DNA of 64,000 bases from contig JBDKJP010000066.1 in assembly GCA_039796575.1 (NCBI GenBank), positions 36,299 through 100,298 on the forward strand, in the 5' to 3' direction. The translations under genes and the position numbers were made by a program. The notes beneath the pieces were generated by a model. That model saw nothing but the letters and a program-made list of their open reading frames with translations. It searched no databases and was not told the DNA's origin. Of this stretch, positions 17,339 through 26,675 are shown piece by piece; within the stretch, counting starts at the first letter, position 1; every line of letters begins with the position of its first letter. This DNA comes from UBA668 sp039796575 (GTDB lineage Bacteria > Actinomycetota > Acidimicrobiia > Acidimicrobiales > Ilumatobacteraceae).

Positions 17339-18582
17339 GGGATGGCTCCGTACACCCCGTAGAGACCGGTGAGCCCGACCAACCCGGCGGCGCACGCCGA
17401 CAGCACGTACGGCCACCAGTCGCGCCGGTCGTCGCGGGTGAACCATGCACCCGCCGAGATGAACAGCGGGAAGGCGGTGAACACGAAGCGAGGCCGTGCG
17501 GTGACGGTCTCGGGCATCACCATCAGCAGCACGATGACCGCGCAGTAGGCCACCATGAACCACGGCAGGCGGTGCTGCTTCAGGAACCACAGCAGCACGA
17601 CGAGCGTGACCACCGACAACGCCGTGATGGTGTTGGTGGGCGAGGTGAGCGGGCTGGTGAAGGCCTCCCACGTGCGGCGGATGGCGGTGAGGCCGAAGCT
17701 GGTGCCCTCGCCCCACGCCTCGGTCTGCACGCGGAACCACACGCTGCGCTCACCGGTGTGGTTGCCGAGGAACCACATGAACCCGACGAAGCCGAGCGGT
17801 GACAGCAGCGGCGCGGCGAGGGACATCCACTCGCGGCGTTCCTTGATGGCGAAGAACGACGCGACCGCGCACGCGGCGATGAGCGCGATGCCGTTGGGTC
17901 GGGTGGCGGTGCCGATGGCGGCGAACAGGCCCGCCAGCCACCAGTTGCGTTTGAGCAGGAACCACATGCACGCCGCGCCGACGGTGAGCAGCAGTGCTTC
18001 GGTGTAGGCGAACGACAGCACGAAGCTGCCGGGGAACAGCGCGACGAGGATCATCGTGCGCTCGGCCACCTGCACGTCGAACAGCTCGCGGGCGAGCAGC
18101 CCGATGAGCCAGATCGCGATGGCACCGAGCACGAGGTTGACGGCGAGCGCCGCGATGGTGTCGCCGCCGGGCAGCACGCGATCGACGGCCCGCACGACCA
18201 TCGGGTAGGTGGGGAAGAACGCCGCCCGCGCGTCGGGCACGAAGTAGGTGACGTTGGGGCGCACCGAGGTGGGGTAGCCATTGCGCACGATGCGCAGGTA
18301 CCAGATGCCGTCCCACGACGTGAGCACATCGAGGATGGGGCGCAGCGCGTTGCCAGGGATGGGTTTGTTCGCGTAGTGCGGGTCGGCCCACTTCGCGAAC
18401 GGGAAGTCGGCGACACGCTTGTTCTCGTCGGCCTTCAGTTCGGCAGCGACGATGCCCGCGCCCACAGCGACACACAACCGGGACAGCAGGTAGACGAGGC
18501 CGGCCTTCTGCAGCGCCGCACGCCACGACCGGGGTGTCGGGGCCGGCGCCTCGGGCGCGTCGATGGAGGTGGTGTCGGTCAT
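17335..18582 (-). CDS. PIG-V-like mannosyltransferase, GT-C membrane protein
   Basis: 415 residues with a short acidic/proline-rich cytoplasmic start and about nine to ten membrane helices. TSWDGIWYLRIVRNGYP in the first outer loop (WDxxWY pattern), FFPTYPMVVR and SFAYTEALLL are characteristic of PIG-V/GPI mannosyltransferase 2-like bacterial proteins, which use polyprenyl-phosphate mannose. It overlaps the AftD-like gene by four bases, so the two form one leftward unit that may build an arabinomannan-type glycan; that pairing is inference. The start is ATG 18582. Confidence 0.75.
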   Translation of the reverse strand: MTDTTSIDAPEAPAPTPRSWRAALQKAGLVYLLSRLCVAVGAGIVAAELKADENKRVADFPFAKWADPHYANKPIPGNALRPILDVLTSWDGIWYLRIVRNGYPTSVRPNVTYFVPDARAAFFPTYPMVVRAVDRVLPGGDTIAALAVNLVLGAIAIWLIGLLARELFDVQVAERTMILVALFPGSFVLSFAYTEALLLTVGAACMWFLLKRNWWLAGLFAAIGTATRPNGIALIAACAVASFFAIKERREWMSLAAPLLSPLGFVGFMWFLGNHTGERSVWFRVQTEAWGEGTSFGLTAIRRTWEAFTSPLTSPTNTITALSVVTLVVLLWFLKQHRLPWFMVAYCAVIVLLMVMPETVTARPRFVFTAFPLFISAGAWFTRDDRRDWWPYVLSACAAGLVGLTGLYGVYGAIP

Positions 18583-18636
18583 GGGTGTGGCGCGGATCCG
18601 GATGTGGAGCGAGGGGACGCTAACACCACAACCGTG

Positions 18637-19506
18637 TCACCAACGGTTCATGGGCAGCACCCGTTGGCGAGGGCCGAACTTGGGTGCCCGGTGGCCGTCG
18701 AGGAGCAGCAACTTCACTACCCGGCCACGCTGCCCGGCGTACGGTTCGAGGAGCGTGAGCATCTCCTCGTCGGTGCCTCGGGGGCGGCCGGTGAGCGCGT
18801 GCACGACGACGTTCTTGAGGTGGTAGTCGCCGACGGCGACGGCGTCGGGATCGCCGGCGGCGATGGACAGGACGCTGCCGATGGTCCACACGCCGATGCC
18901 GGGCAACAGCGCGAGGCGATCACCGAGGTCGGGGCGGTTGCTCCACTCGTGCAGCCGCGGTGCGTGGCGTGCCACGGTGCGCAGCGCCTCGGCCCGCTTC
19001 GCCTCGATGCCGAGCGGATGGAACCACCAGGCCGGTCGATCGACCAGGCGGGCGGGATCGGGCGGGAGCAGGAGCCCACCCACCACGTCGGCAGGGCCGG
19101 GTGCCGGTTCACCCAGCTCCGCGCAGAGCGCACGCCACTGACGCACGGCCTCCATCGCGGTGATGCGCTGAGCGAGGATGGTGGGCAGCAGCTCGTGGTA
19201 CGGCGTGCCACTGGCACCGAACCGCACGCCGGGGTGGTTGCGCTGCGCGGCGAGCACCACCGGGTGGGTGCCGGGACCGAACACATGACCGTCGTCGAGC
19301 GCGCCCGTCATCGCCGGCGCCTGGCGCACCAGCCAGTCGGCGCCGTCGCCCCACGCCTGTGTGTGCAGCCGCCCGTCGCGCCAGTCGAGGTGCACCGTGC
19401 CGGGGCCCTCCGGGGTGAGCGTGGCGCGCCAGAACTGGCCGTTGCCCACCACGGTGGTGGGGTCGCCGCGACCGGCGCGGTAGGCGCGCAGCGTGGCAGC
19501 GACCAT
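18637..19506 (-). CDS. HhH-GPD superfamily DNA glycosylase (AlkA/3-methyladenine type)
   Basis: 289 residues from ATG 19506. The helix-hairpin-helix LLPGIGVWTIGSV (about 198-210) is followed by GDPDAVAVGDYHLKN with the catalytic Asp at about 227, the arrangement of AlkA-like base-excision glycosylases. The N-terminal third (about 1-100) matches the beta-sheet domain that precedes HhH in AlkA. It should flip out and excise alkylated bases. No Cys cluster of the endonuclease III type is present. A TACAGT box six bases before the start suggests a leaderless transcript. It is divergent from the enoyl-CoA hydratase gene. Confidence 0.8.
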   Translation of the reverse strand: MVAATLRAYRAGRGDPTTVVGNGQFWRATLTPEGPGTVHLDWRDGRLHTQAWGDGADWLVRQAPAMTGALDDGHVFGPGTHPVVLAAQRNHPGVRFGASGTPYHELLPTILAQRITAMEAVRQWRALCAELGEPAPGPADVVGGLLLPPDPARLVDRPAWWFHPLGIEAKRAEALRTVARHAPRLHEWSNRPDLGDRLALLPGIGVWTIGSVLSIAAGDPDAVAVGDYHLKNVVVHALTGRPRGTDEEMLTLLEPYAGQRGRVVKLLLLDGHRAPKFGPRQRVLPMNRW

Positions 19507-19512
19507 CCGGCG

Positions 19513-19518
19513 ACTGTA
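19513..19518 (-). promoter_or_regulatory. Candidate -10 box (TACAGT) for the DNA glycosylase
   Basis: TACAGT on the minus strand, exactly six bases before ATG 19506. Confidence 0.45.
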
Positions 19519-19555
19519 ACTCGTTCCCGGCGCGGCGAATGGGACAGCATGGGGC

Positions 19556-20359
19556 ATGGACGTCGTCGTACGCAGTGAACCCGCCCCCGGCATCGTGCAG
19601 CTCACGCTGAACCGCCCCGACAAGCTCAACGCCATGACGGGCGAGCTCGTGCAGTCGCTGCACGAGCACCTCGACGCGGTGGCGGTCGATCCGGTTGCTC
19701 GCGTCGTGATCCTGACGGGGGAGGGGCGCGGCTTCTGCGCCGGGCTCGATCTCGGCGGCTACGGCACGGCACCGCACACCGAGCACCTCGGCCGCACCCA
19801 GGCGGGCTTCGCGGTGCAGAAGCACATCGCCACGCTGATGCCGAAGCTGCGGTCGCTGCCCCAGCCGGTCATCGCCGCGGTGAACGGTCCGGCGGCCGGC
19901 GGTGGCTTCGCACTGGTGCTCGGCTCCGACATCCGGCTCGCGGCGCGATCCGCGAAGTTCAACGCGGCGTTCATCCGCATCGGCCTGTCGGCGTGCGACA
20001 TCGGCACCAGTTGGGTGCTGCCGCGGCTGGTGGGTGCGGCGCGTGCCCAGGAGTTGATGCTCACCGGTCGCGTGTTCGACGCCGAAGAGGCCTACCGCAT
20101 CGGTCTGGTGGTCGATCTGCTCGACGACGACGCGTTGCTCGACGCGGCGATCACCAAGGCCCACGAGGTGATGCGCAACGCACCGTTCGGTGTGGCCCTC
20201 ACCAAGGAGGGCATGTGGGGCGCGCTCGAGATCCCGGCGATGCAGAACGCGATCGACCTCGAGAACCGTCAGCAGATCATGGCGTCGGCCACCGCCGATC
20301 ACCGTGAGGCGATGGTGGCGTTCCTCGAGCGCCGGGCGCCCGACTACACGAACAGCTAA
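19556..20359 (+). CDS. Enoyl-CoA hydratase/isomerase family protein
   Basis: 267 residues, normal crotonase length. LNRPDKLNAMT, the oxyanion-hole stretches GEGRGFCAGLDL and NGPAAGGGFALVLGSDIRLA, and the C-terminal FLERRAPDY are typical. In the region of the second catalytic Glu the protein reads GLSACDIGTSWVLPRLVG, with Asp where many hydratases have Glu; this form is common in mycobacterial EchA paralogues, so the exact reaction (hydratase, isomerase or other) is uncertain. It probably acts in fatty-acid or side-chain degradation. It stands alone and converges with the ABC operon. Confidence 0.85.
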   Translation: MDVVVRSEPAPGIVQLTLNRPDKLNAMTGELVQSLHEHLDAVAVDPVARVVILTGEGRGFCAGLDLGGYGTAPHTEHLGRTQAGFAVQKHIATLMPKLRSLPQPVIAAVNGPAAGGGFALVLGSDIRLAARSAKFNAAFIRIGLSACDIGTSWVLPRLVGAARAQELMLTGRVFDAEEAYRIGLVVDLLDDDALLDAAITKAHEVMRNAPFGVALTKEGMWGALEIPAMQNAIDLENRQQIMASATADHREAMVAFLERRAPDYTNS

Positions 20360-20390
20360 GGGTTCGGCAGCGCGATCTTCGGCAGCTGGT

Positions 20391-21421
20391 TCAGAGCACG
20401 GTGGTGCGCACCGTGACCGGTGCGTCGCCACCCACCAACGGGTGGTGGCAGGCCACGAAGTGGCCCGTGTTGATCTCGCGGAGCTGCGGCTCCTCGCTGC
20501 GGCAGCGGTCGTCGGCGGCGGGGCAACGCGGGTTGAACCGGCAGCCCGGCGGGGGCAGCACCGGCGACGGCGGCTCGCCCTCGATGGTGACCTTGTGCAG
20601 CGCGGCATCGGGGTCGGGGACCGGGATGGAGTCGAGCAGCACCTTGGTGTAGTGGTGCGCCGGCTCGACGTAGAGCGCGTCGCTGGGCGCCACTTCGCAG
20701 ATCTTGCCGAGGTACATCACCGCGATGCGGTCGCTGATGTTCTTCACCACGGCGAGGTCGTGGGCGATGAAGATGAGCGTGAGGCCGTGCTTGGCCTTCA
20801 GGTCCTCGAGCAGGTTCAGCACCTGCGCCTGCACCGACACGTCGAGTGCGCTGACCGGCTCGTCGCAGATGATGAGCGTGGGGTCGAGCACCAGGGAGCG
20901 GGCGATGGAGATGCGCTGGCACTGGCCACCCGAGAACTGGTGCGGCTGGCTCTCGGCGGCGCGCGCCGGGTCGATGCCGACCTCGGCGAGCAACGCGTCG
21001 ACCTTCTCGCTGCGCTCCTCGTTGGTGCCGCGCTTCCAGATGGTGAGCGGCTCCATCACGATGTCGCGCACCTTGCGGCGCGGGTTGAGCGACGAGATGG
21101 GGTCCTGGAAGATCATCTGCATGCGGGTGCGGGCTTCACGCATGTTGTCGAGCGACATCGTGGTGAGCTCGTTGCCCTCGAACGACACCGAGCCGCCCTC
21201 GGGCCGGCGCAGCTGCATGATGGCGCGACCGGTGGTGCTCTTGCCGCAGCCGCTCTCGCCGACGAGGCCGAGCGTCTCGCCGCGCAACACGTCGAAGCTG
21301 ATGCCGCTGACGGCGTTCACCTTCAGCCCGGTGCGACCGACGGGGAACTCGACCATCAGGTCCTCGACGCGCAGGAGCACGTCGCCCTCCTGGCGGAGGT
21401 GCGCCTTTCCGGTGCCGGCCA

Positions 21422-21422
<1 letters not shown>
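20391..21422 (-). CDS. Peptide/nickel-type ABC transporter ATPase, second subunit (DppF/OppF-like)
   Basis: 343 residues. Walker A GESGCGKST, Q-loop FQDP, a signature region reading HQFSGGQCQRISIARSL, and Walker B LIICDEPVSALD are all intact; the signature has Cys where most family members have Arg (SGGQRQR). The C-terminal oligopeptide-transporter extension has the Cys pattern CRFNPRCP...C...C found in OppD/OppF and DppD/DppF. It is the last gene of the operon; its ATG overlaps the upstream TGA (TGATG). It powers import with the partner ATPase. The substrate (dipeptide, oligopeptide or other) is not determined by the ATPase. Confidence 0.9.
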
Positions 21423-22497
<1,075 letters not shown>

Positions 22498-22501
<4 letters not shown>

Positions 22502-23448
22502 ACCGCGGCCTCCCGCACGTCGAATCGGCGGGACAGGTTGTCGCCGATGAGGTTGAACGACAGCACCGTCAGGAACAGCATCAAGCACGGGAACACCGTG
22601 GCCCACCATGCTTTCTCGAGGCGTGCCCTGTTGGCGTTGATCATGAAGCCCCACGAGGTGTCGATGCCGACGCCGATGAACGCCAGGGCGCCCTCGGCGG
22701 CGATGAGGATGCCGAGGCCGGTGGCGGCCACGGTGACCATCGTCGGCACCAGGTTCGGCAGGATCTCGCGGAAGATGATGCGGCTGTTGCCGGCACCCAT
22801 GCTGCGCGCCGCGAGCACGAACTCGCGTTCACGCAGCGCCATCGTCTGTGCACGCACGATGCGGGCGAGCGGGGCGACGGCCAGGATGCTGAGCGTGAGG
22901 ATGATCTGCCACAGACGGGTCATCCAGCCGAGGAACGGGATCTCTGCCTTGATGTCGTCGAGGCGGCTCACCAGCATGATGGCGAGCACCAGCGCCGGGA
23001 TGGCGAGGAGGCAGTCGACGAGGATGGAGATCACTCGGTCGGTCTTGCCGCGGAAGTAGCCGGCCAGCATGCCGAGCGCACCGCCCACCACGAGCCCGAT
23101 GGCCGTGGAGGCGATACCGATGAACAGCGTGTAGCGCGCGTAGTAGATGCACTTCGCGAACACGTCCTTGCCGTTGCCGTCGGTGCCCCACCAGGCCACG
23201 TACCCGGGCCCGAGCTTGTAGTTGCTCTGCAGGCGGCCGTTCACCTTCACACCGGTCTCTGGGGAGCGGATGAACGGCAGGTAGTCGGCGAGCACCGTGA
23301 GGGCGATGAGCACGATGAGGAAGGTCATGCCGAACAGCACGCCGAAACGCGGGATGCGCCGGCGGCGCACCTTCTTGAACCGTGCATCGACCTGGTCGTC
23401 GATGGTGGTGGTGGGATCGGGGGTCATCACGTCGGTCATGTCGGTCAC
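22498..23448 (-). CDS. ABC transporter permease, DppC/OppC-like
   Basis: 316 residues starting at GTG 23448 (coupled to the upstream TGA); ATG 23439 is an in-frame alternative. Six membrane helices; an N-terminal cytoplasmic tail with a basic patch (FKKVRRRRIPRF) and the OppC_N helix come first, then an outer loop (YVAWWGTDGNGKDVFAK, where the family has LGTDxxGRDxxSR). The ATPase-coupling loop reads EREFVLAARSMGAGNSRIIFREILPN, the EAA motif. It forms the channel with the DppB-like subunit. Confidence 0.9.
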
Positions 23449-24413
23449 CCCAGGGCTCGGGCTTGGCGGATACGGGGATCGATCAGTGCGTAGGAGAGGT
23501 CGACCATCAGGTTCACGGTCACCACGATGAGCACGATGATGGCGACGAAGCTCTGCACCGTGAACAGGTCACGGCCGAGCACCGACACCACGAGTTGCGA
23601 GCCGAGGCCGTCGAGGTCGAACAGCGTCTCGACGAGGACGGCAGAGCCGAGCAGCGCACCGAGCTGCGTGCCGAGTGCCGTCACCAGCGAGAACAGCGAG
23701 TTGCGCAGGCCGTGTTTCCACACCACTCGGCCGGGTGGCACGCCCTTCGCGCTGGCCAGCGTGATGAAGTCGCTCTGCAGCGTCATCACCATGTCGGCGC
23801 GCAGCAGACGGGCGTAGATGGCGGCGATCGGGATGGTGAGGGTGACCGCCGGGAGGAAGAAGTTCATGACGTGGTCGTGCAGGTCTTCCCACGGGTACAC
23901 CTTGTCGCCGATGCTGGGGAAGATCTGCCAGTGGACCACGAAGAGCAGCTTCAGGAACACGCCGAGCACGATGCCCGGGATGCCGACGGCGATGAAGGTG
24001 GCCATGCTGCCGGCCTTGTCGAACAGCCGGTCACGGCGATACGCCTGGTGCACGGCCAGCGGGATGGCGATGAGCAGGCCGAAGAAGTTGGCGTAGAGGC
24101 CGAGCAGGATGGTGGTCCACACTCGGGGCTTGAGGAGCTCCTCGACCGGCATGTTGGCCTGTGGCGAGTAGCCGAGATCGAAGTGGAACACGAGGTTCTT
24201 CAGCCAGTTCAGGTACTGCACGACGTAGTTGCTGTCGAGGCTGTACTTGCTGATGAGCGCGGACGACTCCTCAGGGCTGAGGGGGCGGCCGGCGAGTTTG
24301 ATGGCCAGGTCCTCTGGGCTGTTGGCGCCCATGCGCATGATCACCAGCACGGTGAACGTGACGATCACGAACACGAGCAGGAGCTGCAGGAACCGATTGA
24401 GGAAGTAACGCAC
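23445..24413 (-). CDS. ABC transporter permease, DppB/OppB-like
   Basis: 322 residues starting at GTG 24413, with a GAGG sequence eight bases upstream. Six membrane helices; N-terminal MRYFLNRFLQLLLVFVIVT as in DppB. The coupling loop reads DFITLASAKGVPPGRVVWKHGLRN (family: DYVRTARAKGLxxxxVxxKHALRN). The periplasmic-side loop between helices 1 and 2 is unusually long (about residues 30-105). Operon position: after the binding-protein gene and a stable hairpin at 24450-24481. Confidence 0.9.
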   Translation of the reverse strand: MRYFLNRFLQLLLVFVIVTFTVLVIMRMGANSPEDLAIKLAGRPLSPEESSALISKYSLDSNYVVQYLNWLKNLVFHFDLGYSPQANMPVEELLKPRVWTTILLGLYANFFGLLIAIPLAVHQAYRRDRLFDKAGSMATFIAVGIPGIVLGVFLKLLFVVHWQIFPSIGDKVYPWEDLHDHVMNFFLPAVTLTIPIAAIYARLLRADMVMTLQSDFITLASAKGVPPGRVVWKHGLRNSLFSLVTALGTQLGALLGSAVLVETLFDLDGLGSQLVVSVLGRDLFTVQSFVAIIVLIVVTVNLMVDLSYALIDPRIRQARALG

Positions 24414-24449
24414 GCGAACCTCGTGAGAGCAGGGTGTACGGGGTACGGA

Positions 24450-24481
24450 CGGGGAGGGGCAGCGGGTGCCACCCCTCCCCG
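24450..24481 (-). terminator. Stable hairpin between binding-protein and permease genes
   Basis: A 10-bp GC-only stem (24450-24459 with 24472-24481) and a 12-base loop. No T-run follows on the minus strand, so it looks less like a full terminator than a 3' stabiliser or attenuator, as in other importer operons where binding protein is made in excess. Confidence 0.5.
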
Positions 24482-24505
24482 GACCTTGCGGTCAAATGTC
24501 CGTGA

Positions 24506-26308
24506 TCAGGCGGCGGGGTCGATCCAGACCGTCTGGGTCCAGAACTGGCCGGAGAAACCGGCGCCGTCACGAGAGGCAGTGCCGTCGGGCAGGGTCCACG
24601 TGCCGCCCAGGCCCTTCACGCCCGGCTTGTGGGGGGTGCCCCACAGGGTCCAGGAGGTGGGGATCTGGTAGCAGTTCTCCGCCATCGTGCGGTTCACCGT
24701 CTCGGCGGCGGCGGTCGCCTCTGCCACGTCGAGGGTGCTGCGAGCAGCCTCGAGGCCGGCATCGACGGCGTCGTCGCGGATACGGCCGAAGTTCAGCGCG
24801 AGCTGACCGTCGGGCGCAGCGTTGGCCGAGTGCCACCAGAAGTACTGGCTGTCGAGACGGACACCGGCGTGGTTGCGCCAGCCGTAGGCGAAGAAGCCCG
24901 GATCACCGAAGAGTGCGTTGGTGATGTACGAGTCCTGCGGCACCTGCGTGTACGTGAAGTCGACGCCGATGGCCTCCCAGTAGCCCTTCAGCAGCTCGGC
25001 CACCTGTGCGTTGATCTGCGAGGTGGTGGTGCCGTAGTCGATGGCGACAGGACCGTTGGCGGCCTCGTACTCCTCGATCATCGCTGCAGCGGTGTCGGGG
25101 TCGAAGTCGGTGAAGCCACCGTTGTCCTCGAGGTAGCCCTGCTGGCCGGGCGAGAACAGACCGTTGGCAGGTTGCAGGATGCCACCGGCGGTGGCGTCGA
25201 TGAGCTCCTGACGGTCGATGGCGAGCGACAGTGCGCAGCGGACGTTCTTGTCCTGCAGCGGACCCGGCTTGTCGAGGTCGATGAGGATGTAGTTCGTCTC
25301 GACGAGCTCGTCCTGCTCGACCATCGGGAAGGCGTCGGCCTCTTCGCGGAAGTCGGCGATGACGAGCGCCGCCGACGTGCTGAAGATGTCGATGTCGCCG
25401 CTGCGGAGTGCGTCGGCGGCCGTCTCGCTGTCCTCGATGACGCGGAACTCGATGCCGTCGAGGTAGGGCAGCTGGTTGCCGTCGGCGTCGGACTGCCAGT
25501 AGTCAGGGTTGCGCTTCACGACGAGCTTGTCACGCGGTGCGTAACTCTCGACGATGAACGGGCCCGTACCGACGGCCATGGTGGGGTCGGCGGTGCCGGC
25601 GGCCACGGCGTCGAGCCAGGTCGGCGAAGCGATGAGGCCCCACTGGGTGCCGAGTGCGCTCGGGAAGCCCGGCCACGGCAGCGGCTGGCTGAGGTCGCCG
25701 TTGAAGCCGGTCTTGACCTGGAAGGTCATGTCGCCGGTGGCCTCGATGGCGAGCGAACCGTCGGCGTTCTTGCCGATGTCCTTCAGCGCAGCACCGAGCA
25801 GGAGGCCCTGACCGGCGACCTGCAGGTTCTTCACGATGGCGGCCGCGTCGAGCGGGGTGCCGTCGTGGAATGTGATGCCCGGGCGGACGACGAAGTCGAA
25901 GACCGTGTAGTCGTCGTTGTTGGTCCAGCTCTCGACGAGCAGGCCGTGCGGCTCGAGGTCTTCGCCGACCACGACCACCGGGTCGTAGAACGAGCGAGCG
26001 CGCTGCTGGCAGTAGCTGTCGCACTGCATGGCGGCGGGCGTCCAGGCGTTGGCCACCTCGGCTTCACCACTCACGATGAGGGTGCCGCCGTAGACGGGCG
26101 TCTCGGCCGCAGCCGTGGTCTCCGGAGCGGAGGTCTCGCCGCCGCCTGCGGCAGTGGTCTCACTGCCGCCCGCGGTGGTCTCGGTGGTGTCGCCACCGCC
26201 GCCCTCCTCGTCCTTCTTGTTGGAACATGCGGCGGCGATCAACCCGAGGCTGATGACTGCTGCTGCGAGCATCCGACCGGTGCGACCGGACGGGCGACTG
26301 TTTCGCAC
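24506..26308 (-). CDS. ABC transporter substrate-binding lipoprotein, family 5 (peptide/nickel type)
   Basis: 600 residues. A basic start, a hydrophobic stretch and LIAAACS form a lipoprotein signal with lipobox Cys at about 28. A low-complexity linker of about 45 residues rich in Glu, Thr and Gly (TTETTAGG, SETTAAGGG) tethers the domain. The SBP_bac_5 core starts at TPVYGGTLIV and contains PVVVVGEDLEPHGLLVESW and YTVFDFVVRPGITFHDGTP, the family signature. Start GTG 26308 is preceded by GGGGGAAAG. It heads the operon, with a CRP-type site upstream. It captures an extracellular peptide-like solute; the ligand is unknown. Confidence 0.9.
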   Translation of the reverse strand: MRNSRPSGRTGRMLAAAVISLGLIAAACSNKKDEEGGGGDTTETTAGGSETTAAGGGETSAPETTAAAETPVYGGTLIVSGEAEVANAWTPAAMQCDSYCQQRARSFYDPVVVVGEDLEPHGLLVESWTNNDDYTVFDFVVRPGITFHDGTPLDAAAIVKNLQVAGQGLLLGAALKDIGKNADGSLAIEATGDMTFQVKTGFNGDLSQPLPWPGFPSALGTQWGLIASPTWLDAVAAGTADPTMAVGTGPFIVESYAPRDKLVVKRNPDYWQSDADGNQLPYLDGIEFRVIEDSETAADALRSGDIDIFSTSAALVIADFREEADAFPMVEQDELVETNYILIDLDKPGPLQDKNVRCALSLAIDRQELIDATAGGILQPANGLFSPGQQGYLEDNGGFTDFDPDTAAAMIEEYEAANGPVAIDYGTTTSQINAQVAELLKGYWEAIGVDFTYTQVPQDSYITNALFGDPGFFAYGWRNHAGVRLDSQYFWWHSANAAPDGQLALNFGRIRDDAVDAGLEAARSTLDVAEATAAAETVNRTMAENCYQIPTSWTLWGTPHKPGVKGLGGTWTLPDGTASRDGAGFSGQFWTQTVWIDPAA

Positions 26309-26351
26309 GTGCTTTCCCCCTTCATTCGTGTACGTCGGTACCGGACTGGGT

Positions 26352-26367
26352 TGTGACCCCCATCACA
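26352..26367. promoter_or_regulatory. CRP/FNR-type palindrome upstream of the ABC importer
   Basis: TGTGA, six bases, TCACA: a perfect match to the CRP consensus half-sites, centred about 51 bases from GTG 26308 and 71 bases from GTG 26431. Established: CRP-family proteins of actinobacteria bind this sequence. Inferred: carbon-status control of the importer, perhaps also of the divergent gene. Confidence 0.6.
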
Positions 26368-26418
26368 CCCGGCGACGGCACCTTAGCCACAACCGCGCGG
26401 CCGTTGACAACATGGAAG

Positions 26419-26424
26419 TACCCT
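26419..26424 (+). promoter_or_regulatory. Candidate -10 box (TACCCT), leaderless start at 26431
   Basis: TACCCT is exactly six bases before GTG 26431, in place of a Shine-Dalgarno sequence. A TTGACA at 26404-26409 is too close (nine bases) to serve as its -35. Confidence 0.4.
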
Positions 26425-26430
26425 CACCGC

Positions 26431-26664
26431 GTGCGCCCCCTGCGAGCCGACCACCTGCGGGTGCCACTGCCCCGGCGCTACTCCCCGAAGCATCGGGGTT
26501 TCGTCGACGGCATGGCCCGACACGATGCCGCGATCGCTGCGGGCATGGTGTCGTACCGCGACCCGGTCACCGGGTTGGCCGTGTTCACGGCGAAGTTCCT
26601 CGCGGATCGTCAGTACTGCTGCGACAGCGGTTGCCGGCACTGCCCGTACGAACCGAAGGGGTAG
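26431..26664 (+). CDS. Small cysteine-containing protein, DUF5522-like
   Basis: 77 residues from GTG 26431. The C-terminus has YCCDSGCRHCPYEP, four Cys in a tight cluster followed by a conserved-looking Pro-Tyr, the hallmark of the short DUF5522 family; the central part contains PRRYSPKHRGFVDGMARHDAAIAAGM and YRDPVTGLAVFTAKFL. The cluster could bind zinc or iron. Function unknown. It precedes the polyphosphate kinase gene by 11 bases and may be cotranscribed. A longer start at 26353 would run through the promoter region. Confidence 0.7.
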   Translation: MRPLRADHLRVPLPRRYSPKHRGFVDGMARHDAAIAAGMVSYRDPVTGLAVFTAKFLADRQYCCDSGCRHCPYEPKG

Positions 26665-26667
26665 CGT
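26662..26667 (+). promoter_or_regulatory. Candidate -10 box (TAGCGT) for the PPK2 gene
   Basis: TAGCGT overlaps the stop codon of the preceding gene and lies eight bases before ATG 26676. Confidence 0.35.
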
Positions 26668-26675
26668 CGGCGCGC

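Noticed and set aside
14663..17362. An 899-codon open frame antisense to the AftD-like gene, and similar long antisense frames at 41610-45083 and 4109-5500.
   Set aside because: These are GC-rich shadows of real genes: composition is His/Arg/Gly/Glu-heavy with no motifs, and each lies opposite a gene with clear domains and proper coupling to its neighbours.
18630..18648. Palindrome AACCGT-N7-ACGGTT at the end of the DNA glycosylase gene.
   Set aside because: It overlaps the stop codon and is too short for a convincing terminator; as an operator it is too far from the start at 18582 to judge.
26404..26409. A perfect TTGACA -35 box upstream of the DUF5522-like gene.
   Set aside because: The only good -10 candidate (26419-26424) is nine bases away instead of 16-18, and no -10 is found at the proper distance.
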